From Anthonomus grandis grandis (Eukaryota; Arthropoda; Insecta; Coleoptera; Curculionidae), in assembly GCF_022605725.1 (NCBI RefSeq), contig NC_065548.1:12247644-12311643 (forward strand): 64,000 nt of DNA, in the 5' to 3' direction. The position numbers and the translations under genes were made by a program. The notes below the pieces were generated by a model. That model ran no database searches and had not been told where the DNA came from. It saw only the letters and a list, made by a program, of their open reading frames with translations. Shown here one piece after another: positions 25,301 to 37,300 of this stretch. Position 1 is the stretch's first letter; each line of letters starts with the position of its first letter.

Positions 25301-28300
25301 ATATTCTGAGAGTTATAAACAAAAAAGAAAAAAGATACTCGACTCAACTTCTGTACTCTAAAAATATTTTTAATGTACGATTTATATACATAGTATCTAG
25401 ATGTATCTATGCACACAAATCAAACCACTTTAAAACATATGTAAATCACCAATATTACACAAGAAATAATATTTACATTCGTAAAAATTTAGGGCATAGA
25501 TTTATAAGATTTTTAGCTCCAAAGTTCTATAATATTCTCCCAAATGACATACGACAAGTTCAGAATGTGGAAAAGTTTAGTATGAGGTGTAGAAAGTATA
25601 TATTCTCTCGTTTTTTAAGTGAATTGGTTAGGAACAGCTTCAGTTACCAACTTCTTTCTATTTTTTTTTTTTAAAATGTATTAAAATATTAATTTGATAT
25701 TTAACTTGTAACTTGTTATATACTGCTAGTAATCCTATTTATTACGAATTATTAGTTTACACCAGTGACATTATCATTATTATAAGTATTATAACTTTGT
25801 TTTTGTTTATATAATTTATTTTTCATAGTCTTAGGTATTATATGCACAAACAGACGTTTATCCATCTAGGTGAATGTTTTAAATCATTTTGTTAAATTTA
25901 TAATTCTTAAGCAATATGAACCTTATATGAAATAATGTAAAAGTAAGTTGTAAGTTGTAATCCAGTAGACGAGATCACCTGTGTTCTTTGTACCTATGTA
26001 AATAAGATGTAAGCAAAGCCAGGAGCAATCCACAAATACCGAAATCAGAAAATTTACCACAAACTAAGAATAATCAATTTCATCGAAAGCTTTACTTGAA
26101 GTTGTATATACAGAATCTACTTGAACTTTATTGTCCATGTTATCCTGAATATATTGTGAATAAGAAATTAGATTTGTATCAATGGATCTCCCCGGGCAAT
26201 AAGCAGAGATAATACGTTTTTGACTAGCGAAAAAATAATTCTTTTAAAAATTGTTGCACTTACTTAAACTCTCCTGTTGCTGCAAAATGGACTGGACTTG
26301 ATCCAGTGCCAAATGCGGCATTTCTTCGGGCATATGTAACGGCGTCTGGCCGGGCATATGTAGAGGCGTTTGTCCCGCCATTCCGGCGGACGTGTCCGGG
26401 TACCCGGAACCTACATACCCTGGAGTCGGTGGGGGAATGTAGGCGCTAGGAATGCCCGGTGGTAAACCATATTGGGAGGGATGCATTGGGGTACCTGGGG
26501 GATGTATTGGTGTACCTGGAAGCCAAAAAAACAGTTAATATAGACAGGGTATCCCACTGTGGATGGTCCAATAATAAGTAAAATTTTTTATTTTATTTAT
26601 TTAATTTACAATATTCATTTATACATGTACATAGTATAATTATTTACAATACATGTAGATGATGGTATATACGTTGACAGTGAGTTACAGCGTAGCCGAT
26701 CGAGAGTTCTAGCCGTGACACTGGTTTCGTGGCGTCAAAATTGAAGCCGAGATTTGGTGGCGCACGCCGTACAGTGGAACGACTAAGTGGAGATACCGCG
26801 GGACCTAATATTTTACATTTTAGAAGATATATTTTTTTAATATTACGTGTTTTTAGGTATATGATAAATATTTTAAATATTTTTTATTACTTATTTTATT
26901 GGAAAAATATACATAAACATATAGGTGTTTCAAATTCGTCTACCCTCAAAATACGAAAATGGATAATTTACCCCAAAGTTGCACATTATTTACTTGTAAA
27001 AGAATAGGCCATATAAAAAAAATATATATATTATATTTTAGGTGGTTTTGAAGATTTGAAATAAAACTATTGAAAAAAAAACAATTTTTCAAAAACTTAT
27101 TCTTGACACTTTTGTGGGTTATCTTGGTTGCTATGAGAAAGTTTTTGCATTGCTGTATTACTTTTTCGTAAAAATGTTAATGCCGAAAACAAAATTAGGT
27201 AGGTACCTACGCCAAATTTTTGTTGCTTATTTAAAAAATCAAAAATTTGAATGATTCCGAAGATGCTCAAAAAAAACCAAAAAAAAAAAATTAAAATCCA
27301 TTTTATTTTTTTCTGAGCTTAAACAGGAATGCAGCAAGAGGTAGGCATTATTCTAAATAAAATTAAGATTGTAAAATGTAAGTTAAAAATAACATTGTTA
27401 ATTTACCCACCTAATTTAAATACCGAATTTTTATTCTTTTTAAAACTCAAAGCGAGTATCAAAATAGTTTGGTAGTTTAAAATTTTAAATGCGTAATCTT
27501 ACTATAAACTACAATAATAACTGCAGTAAAATATTATTTCGAATCAACGCAAAATATGTGCCCCAGCGCGGAATTTTTGCCATCGCGATGCGGTCGTCGC
27601 CTCGCATGATTTCGGCTTCTGTTGTGAGGTATCGATGGAAGCGGGAATAAGTGTCCAGGCTAGAACTATCGATCGGCTACGGTTACAGCCATTGAGTTAG
27701 AATGTGTAATGGCAAAGTTAGTATACTATGACTTAATAGGTCTTTGTTTTTGGGGGTTCTCTGATCAGGGCGTCATGGAGTTACTTTTGGTGTTGCAGAA
27801 AAGAACTATACGATACATTTGCGGCGCAGCCAGTAGGGAACACTGTAAGCCCTTGTTTAAAAACCAAGGCATTTTAACTCTAAACTGATTAATTGTTCTC
27901 CAAACCGTGACAATGATCCATAAATATTGACACAGGTTTCAGCCTAACAATGTCACTTATATGACTAGAAATGCCTTAAAACTATAGTTACCCATACCTC
28001 GTGCAACACTGGTAAAAAGGCCAATTGTTTACGAGAGCATTAAGATCTACAATCATCTACCAAATAACTTGTCGGTCGTTCCTTCCCTCAAAATGTTTAG
28101 AAATAAAGTTAGAAGATTGCTAACTGGTAGACCCTATTATAGTTTAAATGAATTTTATTGTGATAGTTTTTAATGTTCTCACTATTCTTTATTTTAAGTT
28201 TTTAAACATTTTAGTAAGTTCTATTTGCAATTGTCTGATCATATGTTATGGGCACAGTTTATATACTTATATTTATGTTTTATATATTATATTTTAGCCC

Positions 28301-31300
28301 ATTATATTTTAATTTCATGTTTTGTTTTTTGTCTAGTTATTTTATATCTTTTATTTATATCTAATATACAGGGTGACAATTTCAAGAGTAGCCATGGCTT
28401 ATAATTTTTAAACCGTAAAAGATATAAAAAAATGCTTAAAACCGTTTCTATAGGGGGTACAAAATGATGAATTTTTTAGGGATATACTATCATCCCCCTA
28501 ACCCCCAGAGCCACCCCCTTAAAAATTTTAAATTGGAAGGGTAGTCGAGTGATACCTTGTTTGAAAGGTCTATTAATTCCCTATATTATGCGACCCTACT
28601 TATAATAATCAATGCATTTATTTTAGAGTTATGCCAATTTTAATATTTTATTTAAGGTTATTTAAGTGTTTTTTAATTTCTTATAAAATTAACATATTTT
28701 GAAAATGTCATAAAATATTTAACATTTGAACATTAGTACAAATGGTTAAGAACTAGGAAAACACTCTGCAATATTGCGTTTATTCTATTTTTAAAACAAT
28801 AAAAATCTGCATTGAACTTTAATTATTTTATTAAATGCTCAAAGTGGCTTCCATTATTTTGCAAGCAAAAGTACAATCTGTTTTCAAACTCTTGACGAAC
28901 ATTTCTAAAAACTTCAGTTGTTAATAATCGGCACTCTTGTGTAATTCTTTGTTTTAGCTCCTCAATGGTGGCAGGCTGCGTTTTGAAAACGACCGATTTT
29001 AGGTGACCCCAAAGAAAAAAATCGAGAGGGGTGAGATCTGGCGATCTTGGCGGCCACTCAATAGGTCCTCTTCTACCAATCCATTGGTCTGGATAATGAT
29101 TATCTAGCCACTCTCTAACAGGCAATACATAATGTGGTGGGGCCCCATCTTGTTGAAAATGCAATAAATTTTCATCAAGAACAAGATCTCCATTTTCATC
29201 CCTTTGGTTTTCCAATTCCGTTATTACTAAAGGCTCAACAGTTGTTTCTAACATTTCAGCATAAATTTCTCCATTTAGATTATCATCAATAAACAATGGC
29301 CCAATTATATTATTCCCTAGAATTCCGGCCCACACATTTATTTTTTGGGGATATTGGGTGTGCCCTTCCCTAAAAATATGGGGATTCTCATCACTCCAGT
29401 AACGGCAGTTTTGCTTATTAACGTTACCGTTTAAATAAAAAGTGCACTCGTCACTGAAACAAATGTTTTTTATAAAACGTGGCTCATTTATTATTTTTTG
29501 GGTCATTAATTCACAAAATTCGATCTGCCTGTCTGGATCGTCATCACCAAGTTCTTGAACAATCTGTAGCTTGTAAGGATGGAATTTATTAATTTTTAAT
29601 ATCTTTCGTACTGATTCACGAGACACTCCTGTGGCAGCTGCTGCTTGACGAGTCGACATACCAGGATCCATAGCAAAATGCCCAAGAACCTCAATCTGAG
29701 TTGCTTCATCCAGCATTCTTGGCTGATTTTTCTTTATATCACCTACAAACCCAGTTTCTTCAAATTTTCTTACCAACTTCTGGATGTAATAATGCCCAAC
29801 CTGCTTATCTGGGTGCCTCTCATTAAATATTGTGGCACTTCTACGAAAACAGCGATTTTGAGAACCATAAATAAATATCATTTCAACTCTTTCGGCGATC
29901 GTATAAACCATTGTAAAAATAAAACTAGAGCAGTGAGAGAACTTTAAATCACAAAAAGAACCACGATATTACTAACCAAACCAAAAATTGAACATTTTAA
30001 GGCAAAATTTAAATAAACAAAAAACAACAAATATTTCGAGAATGGCAGGCATCGAAAATTTTCCTTTTTTTTTACATCGCCAAATACCATTCCGACAATT
30101 CAATAATTTCAGTATAAGTGTACTATTTATTGGAGTTTTGTTTTGGCTTTTAACAATTCATTTTAGTATCAGAATAAATATTTTTATTCTGATAGTAAAA
30201 TGAAATATGTCCTTTTAAATGTTAGTCAATACATTTAAAAGGACATACATATCTCGGAAATGGTTGCATTGATTTTAATGAGTAAGACGGCAAAATATAG
30301 GGAATTAATAGACCTTTCAAACAAGGTATCACTCAACTACCCTTCCAATTTAAAATTTTTAAGGGGGTGGCTCTGGGGGTTAGGGGGATGATAGTATATC
30401 CCTAAAAAATTCATCATTTTGGTTCCCCCTTGTTACTATAGAAACGGTTTTAAGCATTTTTTTATATCTTTTACGGTTTAAAAATTATAAGCCATGGCTA
30501 CTCTTGAAATTGTCACCCTGTATGTATGTGTGTTAAGTCTACTTTTATAGTTTGTAAGTACTGCTATTTCTGTAAAATTAAGCTTTTGCATTAGGATAAT
30601 TTATATTAGCTTTGTCAAGAAGGTCCATATCTTATGATAATAAAGATTTTTTTGACTTTGACTTGACTATAAATAAATATAAAGACCGTTTTCTTATAAT
30701 AAATGACTAACTATTTCGCTCAAGCACAAATAGGCTAAGATGCAATTTATTCCAATTTAAAAACTTGTCTGTAGTTTCTAGCTTTCTTTATAATTGTTAA
30801 ATGGTAAATTATGATAACATGTATTTCAATCTTAAATAGGAAAAAAACCTAATATTTTTTTTCTCAAAAATTTAAAATGAAATAAAATAAATATAACAAT
30901 TATACTCTTTTTTACTCATTGCCTATGTCACGATAAATATTTGTTTTTAAGATTTTTTTTCTTTTAATTTTAACATTATTTCATTTATTCAATATAGATA
31001 TTTCATAATGGTTTCTTCTATAATAGAATTCCAGGATTCTTGCAAAACTTTTATTAGATAATTTTTATTGCTGATCTGATATTGTATTATACGCCGGTAT
31101 AGTTCCTCTTAGGAACTTTGTGCAGGAAAGTGCATGATCCTAATCTTTTCTGATAAAAACCATTCTTGAATTACCTTTGATTTATGTTTTGGGTCGTTAC
31201 CCTGCTGATATATCCCGGTCAATGGTAAGTTATCCTCACTAAATGCTAGCATTAAATTTGTTAGAATAGGTAAATACACAAATCGATCTATAATACCCTC

Positions 31301-34300
31301 AATAACATGTAATGCTTCTATACCGTACCCAGAAAAGCAACCCCATATAATGCAGGATCCACTACCATGCTTTACAGTAGGTTTTGTTTACTTTGGATCA
31401 AATTTTTTTCCTTCTGGGCCATGTACCCATGATATTCAATCAGACCCAAATAAACTAAATTTATTTTGATCAGTAAAAAGAACTTTTTTTCAGTCGTTGG
31501 TTGTCCAATGCAAAAGTTGAGTTGAGCCTTCTGGTTCTTCCTGCTGATTAGCGGTTTTTTAGAGGCTCCTCTACTAAATAATCCCGCTTTCCTTAGACGT
31601 CTTTTTATGGTCTTAGAACTAACATTAACACCAGGCAATTCACTTAAAATTTTATTTGCCGATTTGTGAGGATCAAACAATTTTTTTTATGATCATTTCA
31701 ATTTTTATTTTGAATTTGAGAAATTGTCTTGCTTACAACAAATTTATGCAAACTAAGCATTTTGCTCATGTCCACTTGTTGTACACCACTCTTGTGAGCA
31801 TCAACTATTTTTATACGAAGATCTTTCGACAAGTATCTTCCGCGAGGCATATTCATTAAAAAACCTATTAACAGATCTCACGTAAAGCGAAATAAATACT
31901 AAATTTGGTTAATTCTTATGTGAGTTTCTCTATTTATGTCCAACCTTAAATATTTAGATTCATACTATAAATAAACAACTGATAAAAAGAAAATGGAATG
32001 TGATGGAAAAAAACGCCGTTGGTAAGAGCGACAATATTTTTAGGAAATAGTCATTTAAATACTGAAGGTTTTTACAATCTAAGGATTTTTTAAAAAGTTT
32101 CGCTACTTTTGTCCTATAGTGTATTTCCCTCTTTTATGAAGAAAACTTACTGCTTCACTAATCTGAAGCATTTATTAATCCGGATCAATGTGATTACTTC
32201 TAAAGATATTAATTTCGTATATTGATTCTTGGAACAAAAACTAAATTAATTTTATCTGTTAAAATAAGAAATCTTCAAAAATAGCAAAATTTTTTAATGA
32301 AATATTATATTCTGTATAATTCTCTTAAAAAAAAGCCTTAAATTAATTGAATTGAATTCCTTGGATGTTAACAGTGGTTTTAACATTAGCCCCTAGGCAT
32401 TAAAGATGTCTTTTCATTCCAGATGAAAGAGCTAATCAAAACCCTTTAGTTTAGTTTTAAATGGCCCTTCTGGAATTAATAAAAATCCAGTGGCGTTAAA
32501 TCAGGCAACCCAACAGGCCAACTCCAAGAACCAAGATGCCTAAACCATGTATCTTTAAACATTTTAAAGCGGCTATCCAAATTTTCCTTGTAAACTGAAA
32601 CTCTAATTCGGTCTAAAAGAAAAGACGGTGTTTCCAGATCCCCAAGAGTGTAAATTTTTACAATTAAAAATCCCTTCTCTTGAAAATTTACAGAAAGCTT
32701 GAATATTTCCATGAAACCACCGAACTATTTTGTTCTTTTTTTTTATTTCTTTTTATTTTGTTAAAATTTAGAACACAATTTCCTTAAATTCTTAAAAAAA
32801 TGTTTACGGGTAAATTAGGATAAGCAAGATAAAACGTTCTATTAACTACGACTAATATTTTCGGCACTGTATAACTAACTTAAAAATTCTGTAAAAGCAT
32901 AACAGGAAATTCGTTTTTTTTTTTGCCAATTCGATACAAATGAAACGCATTTTCTTACCTGGAGGCATATGCACAGGAGTTCCAGGTTGCGGCAAAGGCG
33001 TACCCGGAGGTAAAAGGGGCGACCTTTGAGGTATGGGAGTGCTCGGTGGTAAAGACCGATCCGGAGAAGGCTGATAAAAAGATGGAGGAGCATGAATCTC
33101 TTCCGGCACGTGTAAAGGCGTTTGATTCTAATAAAACAACAAAAATACAAAAATTAAGCATGAACAGATAGTTAAGAATGAATGTTAAACAATATTACTG
33201 TGTAATTCAAAAAATTTAGTTTTTTATGACTTTTCCACCTTATTTTTTTCAATAAATGAGTGCAACACTAACAATTCTCCTTATTTAAAAACGGGGATAT
33301 ACGGAACACAGAAAACTATTGTCCAGTGAGTAATTTATAATTTCTCTAAATATTTTCAGTTACAACTGTAATTTGTTGAACATTTACCATGCTAAGCACC
33401 GTTTAATAATTTTTTAGTGTTTTGACAAGCGATTTGGGCTTAAATAAATAAATAGATTAATTCTTACCGGTTCTTCGATAACATTTTTTCGTTTTCTACC
33501 TCGCCTCGCTGGTGTGGCGGGTGTTGGTTCCATACTGGGTTCATCATGGTCCCTCGGTTGGTCAAGGGTTAAAGAGTCAGAGTCGCCCAACATAGCGAAA
33601 TCTTCGGTTCTGATTGGTTTTAGTGTTAAATGTCGCTGGTAAATCTAACAAAACAAACATAAAACCTATTTAGAAAAACTGAACATCCTCAATTTATTGC
33701 GTAATAAACAAACCAAAAGGTTAAAATTATGGAAGTTACATCCTAAAGTGTAAGGTCCAGTGCAACGATATATTAGAATGGTCACCTGTCAAAACACCAG
33801 CATTTTACTTCTCAAACAATGTAAATAGAAGGTGGATGACATTGTTTGGCAGGTGGAATGCTGATGTTTTGACGGGTGACCATTCTAATATATCGTTGTA
33901 CTGGACTTTACTGGTAAGAATTTTCTGCGTTCGTTGTATAATTTTGGAAAATAATAGCTTATTTCGATAAAATAAGATAAAACTTCAAATTACCAATAAA
34001 CAATAATTGTAGACTTAGAAACTAGAAGAGACTAATTAGCAATCTTACCTTAAATAATAACCGAGCAGGGATAGATCTTGCCGGTAGAGCGAACAGTTTT
34101 TCAACACCTCCCGTCTCCTTCCAATGCATCAGTCTTTTTGTTGGAGGTGCCAAATCCAAGCTTGTAACTAAAAATAATCAATTATAATATACTTATCTGG
34201 AAATAATCAATAAAATAATTAATTATAATTAATAATTATTAATGATAATTGAACGGTTTCAATCTCAAATCAATAAAATTAATTTTCATATCAAAAAAGC

Positions 34301-37300
34301 TGCAAAAAACTTTCCTTTTTATAAATTTCGACTGTGGTTTTTATAAGCTTTTAAATTTTAGGTTCTTCTTCAAAGGTCTCAGGCATAAAAACAACTCTAA
34401 TCACAATCAATTCGTAAGAACCCGATTTTATAGTACTATTTTGTACTACATGATGAATCTAGATTTCATTTAAAATAAATGCCTATTAAAAAAGTAAGTA
34501 AAAATATGTTTCAAATTATTTATGGAAATGCCTCGTATTTTTAATTGCATTGTGCTACACATAAAATAACAAAATAGATAATCCATCAATAAAGTTTAGC
34601 AGGTTTAAAACCTCTAATAAGAACTTTGATAAGATTTTTGTTCCAAAAAAAAAATGCAGACGGTTCGGGATTTATTTAGGTTATCCTCAGTTTTTTGTTT
34701 GCCTCTTAACTTATTTATTATTTAAAATTAATTCTATTGGTACTTATCGTTAGATTTCCCAAAAATTACAATTTAAATTGTATTAGTGGAAAAAACATTA
34801 ATACAATAAAAAAAACTTTAATGCTCATAGAGTACAAATAATATCGCGAAACCATTAAAATTTAAATTAAATAAAAATACTAAAAAAATTGTACCTCAAA
34901 GAAATGTTTTTTCTACCAAAAAGAAAACTAAGGCTAATGTGAGTCAATCTTTGCAAAATCTTGAGTGTAAAACCTAGGAAATAAGGTTGACAACATATAT
35001 GATAATATTATTATCTTAGTTGTGCCTACTTATTTTATTTAGGATATATTCCTCCAATGCTAATTTAGGATATATTATAATATATTAATATATCCTAAAT
35101 AAAACATTATAATAGATTATTTTTAGAATAATAGTTATTCCTAATATGCGCTAATGAAAAATAATTAAGCTACCCAACTTTAACAACATGGACGGCAAAT
35201 TTTTTTTTTACTCCTAAGAAATATTCAATATTACAAAAAAAAAACTGAATGCATTTTTCTGCTAAAAATTAAGACAAAACTCGTTGATTTATTGTTTAAA
35301 ATATATTGTATCAAGCACATAAGAAACGAAGCTCCTTCAAACGGGCATTGCTTTGTCCGCGAATGAAAAAAAAATAGGTAGCGTTGTGTTAAACTTTAAC
35401 ATGCCGTTTAAATACAGGGTGGTCCAGTTTAAACGTCATTAATTTTAATACGTGATAGAGAATTTAAAAAGAAATAGACTTTGATTATACATTTTTTCTC
35501 AGAAATGTTTAATAACAAAGATACAGGTTGTTAAAGTTAAGAATAATTTTTAGTTTATTTTTTATTACCATCTCAATTTTAATTAAATTTTGCATGCAGG
35601 TTATATTAGTAAATTTTCAATTACTGATGAGGCCAATTTTTAAAAAAATTGCCAGTGGCGTAACACACGGAGGGACTTTTTTGTCTCAAATCTGCGAGGT
35701 GATAAAATATAAGAAGTCAACTGTTAGATTCTCTATTTAATTTGGAAAAAAGTTACTCCTGCAAAATTAAGATTTAAGGCACTGTTTTTAAAATATCCTA
35801 ATTTAATTGTTCAAAAATGCCTGCTAAAATGTTGCACAAATTTATAAAAAAAAAAAATCGGGCTTGGATTTGTAAAAAAGTTCAATATAAAAAAAAATCA
35901 AAAGTTACCTTAAGTCATTATTTCATTCAGGTTTAATTTAAGATTCAAGCCTAATCTTATTTTTTTTTCAAAGTTTTTGCAGCATTTTAACTGGCGTTTC
36001 TGTACAATTAAACTAAGATATTTTAAAAACAGTGCCTTAAATGATTATTTTGCAAGAGTAACTTTTTTTTCCAAATGAAATGAAGAATCGAACAGTTGAC
36101 TTCTTATAAAAAAATATTTTATCACCTCGCAGATTTGAGACAAAAAAGAACCAAGTGTTACGCCACTGGCAATTTTTTAAAAAATTGGCTTTCTTCAGTA
36201 AATGGAAATTCACTACAATAACCTGCATGCGAAATTTAATTAAAATTGAGCTGGTAGTTTAAAAGTTATTATAAATAAACAAATAGTTATTCTTAACTTT
36301 AACACCCTGTATCTTTGTTATTAAACATTTCTGGGAAAAATTTAAATCTATAATAAGGGATTTCTGATCCTATTTATTTATAGGAATTTTGTTTCTTATT
36401 ACATACGTTATTATTAATCAGAGGAAAAAATGTGTTAACTGTCATGTCATGTGTAATGATCATTGTCTGGAGAAAATCTTTTCTTTAAGAAAACATTTAT
36501 CCTTGATGACCTTCTTCAATAAAAATAAAAGTTAGTAGTGCAAAAAGTTTTGATTTGGTAAAATTTAGTAAGGTACCTTTGGCTTTATTTTGTATCCGCG
36601 TTCTATTTAAGATCTTGTTTATATCTACGGTACCAAAAACATGAAAGACAGATTAAAGTATTTTTTTTTAATTACCTTTGCAATAAAAATAGTAGTTGAC
36701 AATTTATGGGACAAAATCGAAAATAAAATCATAGATATACTTAATACACATAGCGATTGATATTTTATCTATAAAATATATAAGTCCCCCACCATTTTTA
36801 TTTAAGGATAATGTAGTATTTTCTATCATACTTTTTTGTATATTTTACATAATTCTCAGTAAGTTCCGATATGAAATCTAAATTTATGGAAGCATTTCCA
36901 TATACCTGGTTTTTGAATCAAAATAAAAAAAACAGTGATACCTTCGCGCAAATAAATGAAATTTAAAATCACAATGCTTGTTTAAATATTTAATAATTTC
37001 TAACTAGATAAATTATTAGTTTGTGTTTTTAATTTACTAAAATCTACATTATTTCATGATAAGCACTTTTTGTTTAAGCGATTTTTTAATACAATTTTAA
37101 CATTATTCCCTATATCTTAACATAAAATTTAGCAGTTCTTTAATTATACCTAAAATGGACACACAATTTTGTATTATTCCACACTGATTTTTAAAAAGCG
37201 TGTTGGATTTCAGTCTTTTACTTTTTTTTAGATTCTGAAGTGTCATCACTATGATTTTTCTTGTATTAAAATGGTGTCTTCGTTTCATTTTGATTTTTAC

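Larger units (their letters stand above)
27715..30665 (+). mobile_element. Non-LTR retrotransposon 3' part, interrupted by a mariner
   Basis: ORF2 tail pieces FWGFSDQGVMELLLVLQKR, RTIRYICGAASREHCKPLF and SIKIYNHLPNNLSVVPSL lie at 27715-28170. The 3' UTR resumes beyond the mariner and ends in AATAAAGATTTTTTTGACTT with a TTTGACTTGAC tail near 30640-30665. The mariner at 28369-30520 therefore inserted into its 3' UTR. Lies in Rad21 intron 11. Confidence 0.7.

Noticed and set aside
35528..36228. Two opposite-strand ORFs with mirrored peptides (KKSTVRF)
   Set aside because: The resemblance comes from the inverted-repeat arms of the foldback element, not from coding conservation.
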